Below are positions 34,166 through 45,753 of a stretch of 64,000 nucleotides of DNA, piece after piece. The DNA is from Mallotus nudiflorus (Eukaryota; Streptophyta; Magnoliopsida; Malpighiales; Euphorbiaceae). The first letter of the stretch is position 1. Each line of letters starts with the position of its first letter. The notes under the pieces were generated by a model. That model saw nothing but the letters and a program-made list of their open reading frames with translations, searched no databases and had not been told where the DNA came from. The translations under genes and the position numbers were made by a program. Where the stretch lies: positions 2,948,501-3,012,500 of the forward strand of contig CANTUR010000383.1 of NCBI GenBank assembly GCA_947683625.1, written 5' to 3'.

Positions 34166-36403
34166 AAGGTCTCCTTATCAATGAAGAGGAAACCTTATCC
34201 TTGGAAGAGACTCACAATCATGTCTGGAATCCACATCCTAATGCTCTAGAAAAGCCTTCAGGGCAGAACAATAAGGAGTCATATAGTCTCCTTTTGAATG
34301 AGTGCTCTAGCATGAAAGAACTTGATTAATAAAAGGGCGCATTAGCATTTTAGTTTGATTACTTAGTAAGGCGTATACATTTGATTAATAGACTAGAGGG
34401 CATTTCTTATATATGCTTATTCTTTATAGAATTGACAAGCTTAATTATCTTATGAATATGAAAGAAATATCCCTAATATATTGCCTTTCTTACTATATAA
34501 CGACCAAGTGGTGGCATAGTCAGGCTTTTCTAAAGCAATGCCCTACCGATTCCCTTTCCTTACGTGTTTCGGACAAGAAGCAAATGGAAAAAAATCCCAA
34601 TCTTTCATTCAAGTGTGTCAAATCAGATCCCCATCCATAGTAAAATTAATAGGGTCTTAGGAAGAGAAGAGGTGGTCTAATCTTAATGAGCCTTCGCATT
34701 CACTTCTTTACTCAACTAGAAGTAATCAGTACAGTTAAGCTTTCCTACTGCTACCACCGCTTTCTTCTAAGATTTCATCTTTCCTATAACAAGTAGGGTG
34801 TACTTGATTGGCTCTTTCTCAGCTTGATTTAACCAATCTATTAACCTTAATGCCCTGCCTTTCAGTAGTCCACTTCACTAATAAATTACAGAGTCAGTAA
34901 TGCAAGCATAAACTTTTGCTTCCGCCTAAGCCGTGCTTACTACTCTATGCTTTTTACCCCCACTAGAAGAGGAAGAAACCTTTGATCCTAAGAAATAGTA
35001 TAGTTCAAACATTGATAATAAGAAATAGACTAGTGCTCACTTTTCTTTGATAGGAATTTCTCTACACTTTTCCCTACCTAGATTCTACCCTAACTTCACT
35101 CCACCTTCTTTTTTAGTATTGTCTTCTTCCTTTACTTCTTCTTATTCCTTGACTTTGGATTCTTATTCATTAGGTTTCTTTCTTCCTCTTTCCTTACAAT
35201 TGAAAGATCTACTATGGCTTCTTTGCTTAAGTTGTCAAGATAGAGGGTCAATGTTGTCCCTGAGGGATCCTCATTGTTAGGAGGTTTTAGATAGGGTTTT
35301 CTAGCCTTTAGGCTAATACCCTTGGGCTAATCTAAAATTGAAGTTTAAGATGTGAACCTAGCATAAGAATTTCTTCTAGGAAAGGGGAATTATAAGTAGC
35401 AGTGCCTACTAAAGAAAGAGGATGCAGTAAGGCCTATATACACTCATTGGCTGCTTGTCATAAGAAATGAAATTGGTTATTAATGGCTTAAAAGAAGGTT
35501 AGGATTGATCTTAGGCACAATCCCAATGGTAAGAACAGTCTCAAGACTTCAGAGCATGTGAGATAATTCATTTATTATAGAACAAGATTTTTCTTTTATT
35601 GGATGGCCCTAGTATGTAATGGACTACATTCCTTGATCTAGGTGTATCACCTCCACCTACTAGCATGCATTAATGAGCTATAGGCCCTCTTTCTTTAGTT
35701 AAGTTGAATCCCTTATGGGTACAAAACTAGGCATTCCAACTTTTTAATCAAAATAAGTATAGTCTCCTTGCCTTCAAGACCATAGCCCTCACCCTCCATA
35801 TCATGATGGAATGGTGTCCATCATCCAAAAGATGGAGCAGGTGATTATATATCAAATTTTTGCTCTTATCAAAGAATCAAACATTTTCTATTGTATTTTT
35901 TTCATCAAGCTGGAATGGCAAAGTTGTTGTCTACTCTCCTTTCTCTCCTCTGACCCTTATTCTAGGTTGTTGGTATGTTGATACCTAGTGGAAGAAGTGA
36001 ATAATGGCAAGAAATGATCTTCATCTTGGCGTAAGGCTAAAAAGCAACTGAGTCTTTGTAAAAGAACTCGGTTGAGGGGAAGAGGAGGTAGTTGTTCATG
36101 CTATAGTTTCATCAGCTGCTATTGGAATGCTTTCGTTAATTAGGTGGTATCACTTTTAAAAGAGAAACTGCCTTAGGTTGATTTTAGTGGTAGAAGAGGC
36201 TTTTGCTCCTATAAAATACCTTGCTTCAAATTGCAATGGAATAAGGTCCAAGGAGTGTGGGGAATGGGAGATTGGTTACTATTACATGAGGGAAAGAATA
36301 GCGAATAGCCTCATATTGTAGCCAAGTCAATAGACTCTCCAACTATCTTTTTAAAGTAGATAGTTCACAGTGCTTACAATAGAAAGAAAATACAGTTTAC
36401 ACT
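34166..36403. other. Unassigned mitochondrial-like noncoding stretch
   Basis: No gene can be supported. Short frames of 60-77 codons at 34,413-34,640 and 35,047-35,280 lack any recognisable motif. One copy of the 77-bp dispersed repeat lies at 35,704-35,780. Confidence 0.45.
35704..35780 (+). repeat. Dispersed direct repeat, copy 2 (about 77 bp)
   Basis: Same-orientation partner of 27,863-27,939. The two copies flank about 7.8 kb that includes trnP, sdh4 and cox3. Confidence 0.85.
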
Positions 36404-37329
36404 ATGGCTACTACTCCATTTTCATTGTATTCTATTATTCGTGAGAAGGTCCTTTATGAGGGTGAAAGCAAGTTGATGAATAAAATTCTTCTTATTATTT
36501 ATATACTCTGGGAGCATAAAGTATTGTATCAAAAGATACATTTGATAAAGCATATCCAAGATATAAAAATGAGTCTTCCAACTTAGACTTTTCACTTTTC
36601 CTTAATGTACCGATCTTGGATTCCTCATAAGCTAGGGAAGCTATGCCCTATTACCCAACCCAACAAAAGAAAAGGGATACCATTGTGAAGGAAGCCCTCT
36701 CTTATTTACTAAATGTAGTATTCAAAGATAGATTTTTGGAAATTTCTCATGGCTTTAGGAAAGGTAAGGGTCATGATACTTTTTTTATGAGAGTTTAGAT
36801 ATGAGGACTGGTTGATAAACTAATAAAAACTAATATAGTGGGGTGCTTTGACAACATCGATCATGGGGCTACTAATCTCAGCTCCTAAATTCTATTTTTG
36901 AAAGGAAAATCAAGGTTTATGCGATCTTTTATTGGCTTTCTTAAAAATTTAAATCAAAGAAAAAAAAGGAATAATTTTTCTAATCACACTCAAGGAATCC
37001 CTTAAGGTTGTCCACTTTATCCCATTCTGATGAACATCTTTCTTCATCAACTAGACCTTAGGATAACTACCTTTATAAGTTAAGAGAAGAGCATAAGATA
37101 TGTCAGGTATGCAGATGATATGATCTTTGCTATAAAAAGCAGAGTTAATTCAGAAAGAATATATAACCAATTTTGAAAGTTCTTTCAAAAAGCGTTGAAA
37201 GACCTCAATCTCGATGAGACTTCTTTAGAACGGGTCTGAGGAAGATTGTCTAAGCCCTTACTAGTGTTAGGCCTACTAGTTTCAATCAAACTAAATGGAA
37301 ACCTGGAATTGCGAGTCCCCTTCTTATAA
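36404..37329 (+). pseudogene. Group II intron-type reverse transcriptase remnant
   Basis: Two frames joined by at least one frameshift show ordered RT motifs. First (36,629 onward): LGKLCPITQPNKRK, EALSYLLNVVF and SHGFRKGKGHDTFF, covering RT blocks 1-2. Then NIVGCFDNIDHG-like text with a change of frame. Then GIP-stop-GCPLYPILMNIFLHQLD (36,994 onward), whose stop stands for Gln, and YVRYADDMIFAI with the catalytic YADD at 37,108-37,119. It ends KPLLVLGLLVSI...LELRVPFL plus stop at 37,329. The pattern is that of group II intron or mitochondrial RT proteins, not LINE or LTR elements. It is not obviously matR, whose YADD surroundings differ. I see no intron boundary or maturase domain X. Confidence 0.72.
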
Positions 37330-40300
37330 GGACTTTTTTTTAGCTACTAGCCTAAACAAAAGAGATTAGCCTCTTGATCGATCGATTGATTGGATTGAAG
37401 TACGAAAAGGCTTATTGAAGTGTGAGATCAGCCCAAGACTAAGGCTGAGCAACTAGTTACTATAAGTTTGTCTATCTTAGCATGTTCTCCTGCTCCTATA
37501 AAGGCTGATGGAAAGAATGCTCTGCTCATCTTTCTTACAGCTCATTACCGCAGTGCTCGTTCACCTTTGTAGCTTCTTCAATTCAAAAAGGTAGTGTCTT
37601 TTTCCTATTCTTATTGGTATATAGCATTTTGAAGTGAAGGCATTATTGAACGAAAGAGATGACGGGTCAGTCAATTGCATTAGGTATGATATGAAGGGCC
37701 TATCTTAACCACAAGTGCATTCGCTATTTGATTTCATCCTCGATCCCACCTTAAGTCCAAAGTTTGTAGCTTTTCTTACCCTTTAAGTGAAAAGGAGGTT
37801 GACAAAGGGAAAAGGTATACTTTCTTCTCTATGTAGCCTTCTCATCAATGAGTGTATAGATTGATAGAGATGGCTTTTTTTTTGTACCAATAAATATTTA
37901 TCCCATTCTTCACTTATAGTTTTCTTTGATTACATATCGGTAGGTGATATATCCTTTCTCCCCCTTTCATTAGTCATCTTGATCCACTAAAGGGTCTTAA
38001 GCAAGCCTCTTCAAGGCTTAAAGAGGCTTGATGGGAAAAAATTGAAGAAGGAGAACCTAAGGAAGGTCTTTCTCTACCTCACAAGCCCTTGGATTCCATG
38101 GCTAAGGCTTACTTTAGTGGATTTTGGGTGAGGGTAGAGGAGTAGTCTAGGGGCAGGCATAGGCTATAGACTATTAGTTTTCTTTTCTACTCTTAGCAGA
38201 TTGGATGCTTTCGATTCCTTAGCAGAGATCATTCAATCTTCGCTGGTTACCTTACAAAGAATAAAAAAGACTAAGCTACAAAAGGGATCATGGAAGGCTC
38301 ATGGGTAATCAAGATTTCAACCCTCTATTAGGAGGTTCATCAATCTACAACTTTGCTCACTTGATAATTACGCTCTAAGTCCCTTTAAATGAAATAAAAG
38401 AATTTTAGTGGTCATAGGTTATTGGCCATCATAGCCCTATTAATGCAAAACTACTTGATCCCTACATTTTGAAATTCTTAGAAGCTTTTAGCCAAAATGT
38501 GAGACACTCTTTAGCCTTCTTTTAGGAGTTGTAGATAGTATCACATTTAGCTGGTAGCGAGCAAAGAGTAGAGTGACAATGCAAGGAGGCTCGTATGAGT
38601 TAAGCTTCTTCCTTTCTAAGGTAGTAAGTGAAGGAAGCAAGAGCTTCAAAAGAAGATCAGTGTGAGATAAGGTGAAGGAGAGTGCAACAATGAAAGAAGG
38701 TAGGCAACAACAGTCATACAGTCATTAGGCCTCAAACTGGTGTAGGAAGCACCTTGCCTCCCTACTCTCTTATTAAAGATAAGCAGATGATTTGCTCTAG
38801 TCCTGTAACCAAGCAGAAGGGGATTCATGGACAAAAGCTATAGGTAACCCCTCAGTTTGCCCTCTTATATAGACAATGATAAGGGATAACTTCTTTGCTA
38901 GCTACCAGCTAAAAGGGCAAAGTGTTAAAGAAAGTCCCCACTCACTGATATTTAATGGTCTATTGACAAATGGGTTAGCATATTATCACTGCCCTAATAC
39001 AGGGATAGGACCATGCTAAAACATTATATCTTGTTTAGAATCCTCCCCTTCTGCTTGTCTTAAGCACTAGTGAAAAGGCCCACAATTCATGAACCGGTAC
39101 AAGACTATCTGGGTCAAGTTACTTAGTTTGCTAGCCAAGATGAGTATCCATTGTTAGCATTAGTTATTGCAATAGATAGTTGTTAGGACGAGACAAAGCA
39201 TCTTTGGTAGTCTGTCAATCCACTCCCCCTATACGCCAAGCTCCTATTAACAATGTCCATGTTCCATCGTAAGCCAAGTTTCTTGGATGGACTTTAGCCG
39301 ATAAGTGTTGTCAAGTACTTCTCCTTGCTCTGTGTAGAGCAATTTTTTCTTTCCTTTGAGGGTACCCATGCCTCCGCTATAAACCTAATAAGTAAGCAGA
39401 GTCCTTCTTGCTTTTAAGGAAAGGCCTTCTACCCTAAAAAATCTTACTTGTTCTAAATGACACAGTCTAGGGCATTTTCGGAGACTAGCCTACTTTCTAG
39501 CTTACTGTAAGAAATTCCTCGTTTACTTGTCAAACCTTCTTCTTAAAAATGCTAATAACACACTTATGCTATTCTCATATAATCAACCTATATTGTCGCA
39601 TAATTGGCCGCCGAAACTCCTAACTCAAAGAGAAAAAGAGCGAATCTAGAAAAGAGAGTTCGACTTACATGTGTTAAGCATAATGCTTTCTCCTCTCTTC
39701 ATTAAAAGATAAAGCTTCTCTTCTCATTCTCTATTTATCAATCTTCCTACCAAAAAGGCTACATATAAAGTAACTCGAATAAAAACCTTACTACTTTCTT
39801 ATAATGTGACATGAGGATATCCTATTTAGAAAAGTTTGAGAAAAGTTAGGAAAAGAACTAATCACTAGCCTACTAAAAAAACATCAGTACAAAAACAACG
39901 GGCATTGATGGTTATAAAACCATTTCTTTAGGAAGAAAAGACATAGAATTCCCTCACCACTCTGACTCAAAAGCTTGGGCGCTATTGGATGGTTGGTTGA
40001 ACATTGCTCTCAAATGTGAGATGTTTTATCCTATGAAATTCGGGAAAGGGAAAGAAGCGATCGACTCCTATTTGGTATAGATTATGGTTTTTGATGTAGT
40101 TGCTTGTACTTTTCTTTTTTTGTTAAGATCAATGTTTTTATTTGAGGACCCTGTTAGACTTACCAGCCATTGACATAAGTCCATCATTAGTGATAAGGTT
40201 GGGATAATAGACCTAGTGCTTCTGGACGTATGTTCCATGGTTAAACCTTATTCTATTATAGACCAATCATGGCCTGAGTCTTTCTTTCAAATTGACAACA

Positions 40301-41004
40301 CTCTTGCTATGACCCAACTCTTTGAGGTCGATCGATCTAGAGAACTCATAGTCATTGGAACCATCAACTATTGGAAGGGGATCATCTACCTCTTGTAAGA
40401 ACTTTAAAGGATCTAATTACAAAAAAAAAGTACTAAAGGTTAGGTGATTTCATCATGTATTCCTCTAGAATTAGGTAATATAAAGTATTCTATGATGAAT
40501 GTATAGGAAAGAACGGGATTAGACCTATTACCTGAAAGGGAAGGAAAGTAGTCCCATATGATTGTTGGTGAGTTGTTCGTTCTAAGGTATCTTCCATGGC
40601 ACTCCATCGATTGGTCTAGCATCGACTATTAGAGAACTGCTGCGTAGGGTGCAAAGCTCGTTGTTATGAAGGCAACCAATGAAAGCTACTCCAATAACCA
40701 TTTTGTCTCCATCGCTCCTAATAACTTAACATTTAGCTTACTACTTTGCCTACTCTGTTGAACCCATCTTTTTTAGTAAAACACCTACTAGCTTGAATTT
40801 GCCAGCATGAGATATATGCTTGGCTATCCAAGTAAGCAGAAAATCTCATCATAAGAATTTCACATAGAGTTCATATAAACAAAAATCCTTAGACTGAGAT
40901 AGCATTTCATTACCATAACACAATCCCCTACTACTCTACCATTCTTTCCTCACTAGAACCACTCGGATTACTGGAGCTACCACCAAGCCTAGTTCTCTTT
41001 GGAG
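37330..41004. other. Unassigned mitochondrial-like noncoding stretch, right end of the organellar block
   Basis: No gene can be supported. Frames at 40,216-40,398 (plus) and 40,440-40,622 (minus) of 60 codons are unrecognised. Near 41,005 the text changes to Athila-type sequence, so this is the organelle/retroelement junction; no target duplication is evident there. Confidence 0.45.
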
Positions 41005-42060
41005 AAGGCCATATGCATCAGGATGCATAACCATGTGAAAGGTTATGGGAATTTGGAAAAAGTAGTCAAGGGTTAGATTTTCTAGGGTTTAGGAAGTGGA
41101 AAAAGTGGTCAAGGATAAAAGCCCTAGGTTTTTTAGAAGTGGGGAATGTTGGAAAGTGAAAAAGCTCCACATAATATGAATTTTTGCAACTTTTTAAAAG
41201 TGGGATACCAGCATGTGCATGGCCATGTTCATCAGGGCACATGGCCATGTGACCTGCACAACCAAAAATTGGCATCATAAAGAGCACAGCCATATATATT
41301 AATGTGCACGGTTGTGCGACCTGTACAAATAAAATTATAATGTTGTAAGATTCACAGCCATGCATAAAATTCACATGGCCATGCGACCTATACAATCATT
41401 TTTCTCAGTTAAAAAAAATGAATGCTTCTCATAGCAATTTTTACTATATTTTTAAATAATGCATCATAATCATGACTTGTACATCACACTAAACAACATT
41501 CCACACAAATTAAACTTACAAAACCTCTTATAGAGCTCCTCCTTTCCTTCACTTCCTAAAATCATAAAGGAAATAAACATCAAAACTAAAATAAATTTGC
41601 AAAAATATAAAATAAATGACTAAAACAAAATAAAATAAAAATAATCTTAGTTGAGCCCCCAAGAAGTGCTCTTTTAATCGTCAACTAGATCACCATGTTG
41701 ATCACTTAATTGACTCCTTTAAGTATGCAACTTGATGGAAATCTTCAATTATGCCTCCATGGTACAGCTTTAGTATTTGATCATTCACTTTGAATGTTTC
41801 TCCTCTTGTGTTGCACAATTCCACAACTCCATAAGGATATGAATGAGTCACTATAAATTGTCATGACCATCTACTCTTCAACTTTCCAAAAAATAATATG
41901 AGTTTGGAATTAAAAAGCAACACTTAATCACCTTCCTTGAATTTCTTTTCTCTTACTCTTACATCATGCCACCTTTTTGTGCGTTCCTTATAAATCCTTG
42001 AATTTTCATAAGTAACCTCTCTAATCTCATTAAGTTCACTCATTTGTAGCAATCTCTTTT
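41005..42060 (-). other. 3' region of the Athila-type element with palindromic repeats
   Basis: No protein is recognisable, though Athila elements often carry an env-like frame here. Between about 41,210 and 41,395 there are several degenerate copies of a unit near gcacatggccatgtgacctgcacaa, each centred on a self-complementary catggccatg-type core. Related text recurs at 47,738-47,778 inside the 5' LTR. Confidence 0.6.
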
Positions 42061-42740
42061 CAACTACCTTTTTGAAATCAAAATTCAAGGCTTTTCACCT
42101 CCCAATAGGCTTTATGCTCAAGTTCAATAGCAAGATGACATGCTTTACCATAAACCAACCTAAAAAGAGACATCCCAATAGGTTTTCTGTAAGTTGTTCT
42201 ATATGCCCACAAAGCATCATCAAGCTTCCTTATCCATTCTTTTCTTGACTTGCTCACTGTTCTTACCAAAATTTTCTTTAACTCCCTTTTACTCACCTCA
42301 ACTCGTCCACTTATTTGAGGGTGAAAAGCTATAACTACTTTGTGCTTCACCCCATATCTAGCCAATAATGTTTCCATGTTTTTTTTGTAAAAATGTGTTC
42401 TCTTATGACGTATAATCACTCTAGGCATCCAAACTGAGAGAACAACTTCTTTAAGAACTTGCAAACAACCCTTGCATCATTCACTAAGCATGCTTGGGCT
42501 TCTACCAATTTAGAAATATAGTCCACACAAACAAAAATGTACTTGTTACCCTCTAACAAAGGAAATGGTCCCATGAAGTCAATGTCCCATACATCAAATG
42601 TTTTAACCTTTAAAATTCCAGATTAAAGCATTTCATCCTTCTTTGAAATGTTACCACTCCTTTAACATACATTGCAATGAATCACAAAGTCTCTTGCATT
42701 TTGAAAGAGTGTAGGCCAATAGAATCCTATGCTAAGAATT
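42060..42740 (-). pseudogene. Integrase domain of the Athila-type element
   Basis: The open part (42,078-42,464) contains YGVKHKVVIAFHPQISGRVE, which is the catalytic-core region where HPQxxGQxE includes the final Glu of the D,D-35-E triad, followed by LDDALWAYRTTYRKPIGMS and the clade-typical KACHLAIELEHKAYWEVK. Upstream (to about 42,740) a zinc-finger remnant and the first Asp region can be read across stops and frame changes. Integrase inserts the element's cDNA into the genome. The stops show that it is dead. Confidence 0.88.
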
Positions 42741-42999
42741 TTAATAGATGTTCTCTGTGGTCAAAAATGTCCACTATTAACCATTTCATGACAATGTTTC
42801 AAGACTGACCCAACTTCTTCATTTGTTACACATCTTCTCACCATACCATCACTATACAATTTCCATAAAAATGGTTCATCCCAAATTTAAAATTTGGAAT
42901 CACAAATCAGCTTCTTCTTTTATTGAGGAGTGAACTCTTCTAGTATTTCTCCACTTGACAGAAAATTTACTATGTCAGCAAACCAAGAAGCACCCATGA

Positions 43000-43490
43000 T
43001 CTCTATAGCCAAAATTATCTCATCTGGAAATAATTCCTTGATAGGCTCTTGACTGACCTTTTCCTCTTGATCTGCATCTAGCCTTGATAAATGATTAGTT
43101 ACTACATTTTTTAGCCCTTCTTGTCTCTAATCTCAATGTCAAACTCTTATAACAAAAACACCCATCTAATGAGCCTTGGTTTGGAATCTTTCTTGTTCAT
43201 TAAGTACTTTAATGCTACATGATCTATGCACATAACCACCTTAGATCTAAGAAGGTAGGATCTAAACTTGTCAAAAGTAAAAATGACTACCAAAATCTCC
43301 TTCTCTATAGTAGCATAATTTAACTGTGTATCAGTCAATGTCCAACTTGTATAGTAGATCACGTGAAATTTGTTCTCCTTTTTCTGACTTAGCACAACTC
43401 CTATTGCGTAATCACTCATGTTAATCAACTCGAACGGTAGACTCTAATCTGATGTCATCATTATAGGAGCTAAAATAAGGGCTTCATTTA
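43000..43490 (-). pseudogene. RNase H domain of the Athila-type element
   Basis: The open frame 43,147-43,428 starts at MSDYAIGVVLSQ, the first catalytic strand of the Ty3 RNase H, and continues with NYATIEKEILVVIFTFDKF, YLLRSKVVMCIDHVALKYL and SKPRLIRWV. Order and spacing agree with plant Ty3/gypsy elements. The domain removes the RNA strand during cDNA synthesis. Frame edges are broken. Confidence 0.85.
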
Positions 43491-43499
43491 TCCTATCAA

Positions 43500-43910
43500 A
43501 AGTCAATTAGTAAAATTAAAAGGTAAATCTTTCTCAAGTAACTTACAAAGGGGTTTAGATATTTTTAAAAATCTTAAATGAATTGCCTATAGAAGCCTGC
43601 ATGACCAAGAAAACTCTTAACTCCCTTCACATTTTTTGGTTACTGCAGCTTCTCAATTATCTCCACCTTTGCTTTATCAACTTCAATGCCTCAGGCTGAA
43701 ATTTTATGCCTAGAACAATTCCTTCATCTACCCTCTATCCACTTAGCTAAAATTTTATTCAGCTTTTTATAATCTATGCACACCTTCCATCCACTCACAA
43801 CTCTTATAGGAATAAACTCCCCTTCCTCATTTTTCACAATGGTTATTCCACCCTTCTTTGGTACACACTAAATTGGCCTCACCCATAAACTGTCTAAGAT
43901 AGGATAAATG
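43500..43910 (-). pseudogene. Reverse transcriptase remnant with the catalytic core deleted
   Basis: The minus strand gives PKKGGITIVKNEEGEFIPIR, VSGWKVCIDYKKLNK, then within about 30 bp passes to NCSRHKISA and GIEVDKAKVEIIEKLQ and VKSFLGHAGFYRQFI. In an intact element some 120 or more codons, including the catalytic YxDD motif, lie between the KLN motif and the HKIS motif. The deletion junction is at about 43,725-43,760. The remaining pieces are the fingers and the connection to RNase H. Confidence 0.8.
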
Positions 43911-44199
43911 ATCCCTGCATCAAAAGGCTTGACTAATTCTTTCTTCACCACTTCTTGCATGTTTGTGTTGAGCCTTCTCTGCCTTTCAATGGTTGGTTTA
44001 TGTCCTTCCACCATTAAGATCTTGTGCATGTAATAAGATGGAATTATTCCCCTAATGTCAAAAATTTACTAACTAATTGCTTTTACTCTCCTCTTTAGTA
44101 TGTTCACTAGCAAATCCTCTTGATCTTTGGTGAGTTTAGAGGATATAATCACATGTAGTGTTTGATCTTCTCCTAGAAAAGTGTACCTCAAATATTGGG

Positions 44200-45750
44200 G
44201 TAAAGGCTTTAATTCTAGTTTTGGTGGTTTATTGTTAAAGGGGGAGCGGGTTCAATGTTTAGTAATTTTATATATGGTATATAGGGTTGGTGTTTAAGGT
44301 GTACTTCATCTTGAAAAGATTGTACCTAAAAACACTTCTTAATTTCTCAATTTCCATAGACTTTGCCAAACTCCTTTGTTGGACTTCACTCGTACATTCA
44401 TTAACAACATCAAGTCTCATGTAAAAATCTTCATCATAGGGGTATTTCATGCTTTAATAAACATTAAACTTACAGCTTTCATTCCTACTCTTAATGTGAG
44501 AATTCCATTATAAACATTATTGATTTCTCTTGCTGTGTAAAGAAAAGGCATAACAAAGATTAATAGGACCTCTTCATCCTCTTCAAAGTCAAGGACTACA
44601 AAATCAACTGGAAAAATAAATTTTTAGCCCTTACTAGCACATCTTCAACTATGCCTTCTAGTTCTTTCACTATCCTATCTTCAAGTTGCAATCAGATATA
44701 TGTGGGTTTTGCTTCTCCTTACCCTAATTTCTTGTAAACAGATAACGGTATAAGATTAACTAAAGCTCTTGAATCATATAAAGCTCTTTAAAGTTTTAAG
44801 TTTCCAATAGAAAATGGAATTATAAGACTCCCTGGATGCTTCCTTCTTAAAAGAAGTTTATTCGAGATTATTGCATTACACTCCTTCATGAGTGTGATTG
44901 TCTCATACTCCTACAACTTCTTTTGATTAAAAATTAGCTCTTTTAGAAACTTAGTATATTTTGGTATCTGAGAAAGACATTCCACAAGAGGCATATTGAT
45001 GTGGAGTGCCTTAAACCTCTCTAAGAATTTTGCAAACTGCTAGCAATGCTCCTATTTCTTTAACCTTTGAGGATATGGAACTGGAGGTTTATATGGCTTT
45101 ATTGGTGGTGGTGTTGATTTCTTCTCATTTTCATTCTCAACTTATTATTCTTTTTCCACTTTCACTTTAACTTACTCATCTTCTTATTCCTTCTTCTCTT
45201 CCTTTTTCTTTTCCTTCTCATATTTCACAGTTGCTTTTGGGGTTTGAATCTCTGTTCCACTTCTCAAGGTAATAGCTTTCAACTACTCTTTTAGATTCTT
45301 TTCAGTGTTGCTAGGTAATGAACCTTGATTTCTCATTGATAAAGAGTTTGCTAATTGCCATGTTTGCACTCTAAATTATAGATAGAGGAAGAATGATTCT
45401 TGAACATAAGCTACATGTCTTGGTACATTTGCTCAAATCTACCTTCCAACCCCTTTTGTAGCATCATCTTGTTGGTTCATTTTTGTAGACATCACATCCA
45501 TGAAATTCTCCAACTTGCTCTCCAAAAAATTCCCTAAAAATGAACCTTTTTCATGCTGAAAATTAGGTTGGTGATATTGTGCATTCTGCCCTCCAAAACC
45601 TAGTGGTGCTTATGGCCTCCACTAGTTATTTTCTTGATTCCTCTAAGAGAAATTAGGATGATTCCTCAAGCTAGGGTTATAGGTGTTTCCATGCACTTAG
45701 TTCTGCTGCCCCTTGAAGTCATTCACATATTTAACATTCTTCATTGATAG
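44200..45750 (-). other. Gag C-terminus/protease region of the Athila-type element, heavily decayed
   Basis: No frame longer than 60 codons survives. Position between gag and reverse transcriptase implies the protease and linker, and Lys/Glu-rich text near 45,080-45,240 fits the usual acidic linker. I cannot point to the protease Asp motif. Confidence 0.5.
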
Positions 45751-45753
45751 TCC

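Larger units (their letters stand above)
1..41004. other. Nuclear insertion of mitochondrial DNA carrying plastid segments (NUMT mosaic)
   Basis: This block mixes recognisable mitochondrial sequence (cox3 next to sdh4, trnP, a group II-type reverse transcriptase) with four separate plastid segments, set in long noncoding DNA, as in flowering plant mitochondrial genomes. Every gene is truncated or carries stops, and the substitutions are mostly C-to-T or G-to-A at former CpG sites. That pattern fits nuclear DNA methylation decay rather than life inside an organelle. A solo retrotransposon LTR with a target duplication lies inside it. The left edge is outside the window; the right edge is placed near 41,005, where Athila-type sequence starts. 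The alternative is several separate mitochondrial and plastid insertions ligated together. Confidence 0.72.

Noticed and set aside
36404..37329. Reading the YADD reverse transcriptase as a retron, diversity-generating element or LINE
   Set aside because: Motifs around GIPQG and YADD fit group II/mitochondrial RTs; no retron RNA, template repeat or LINE endonuclease is adjacent.
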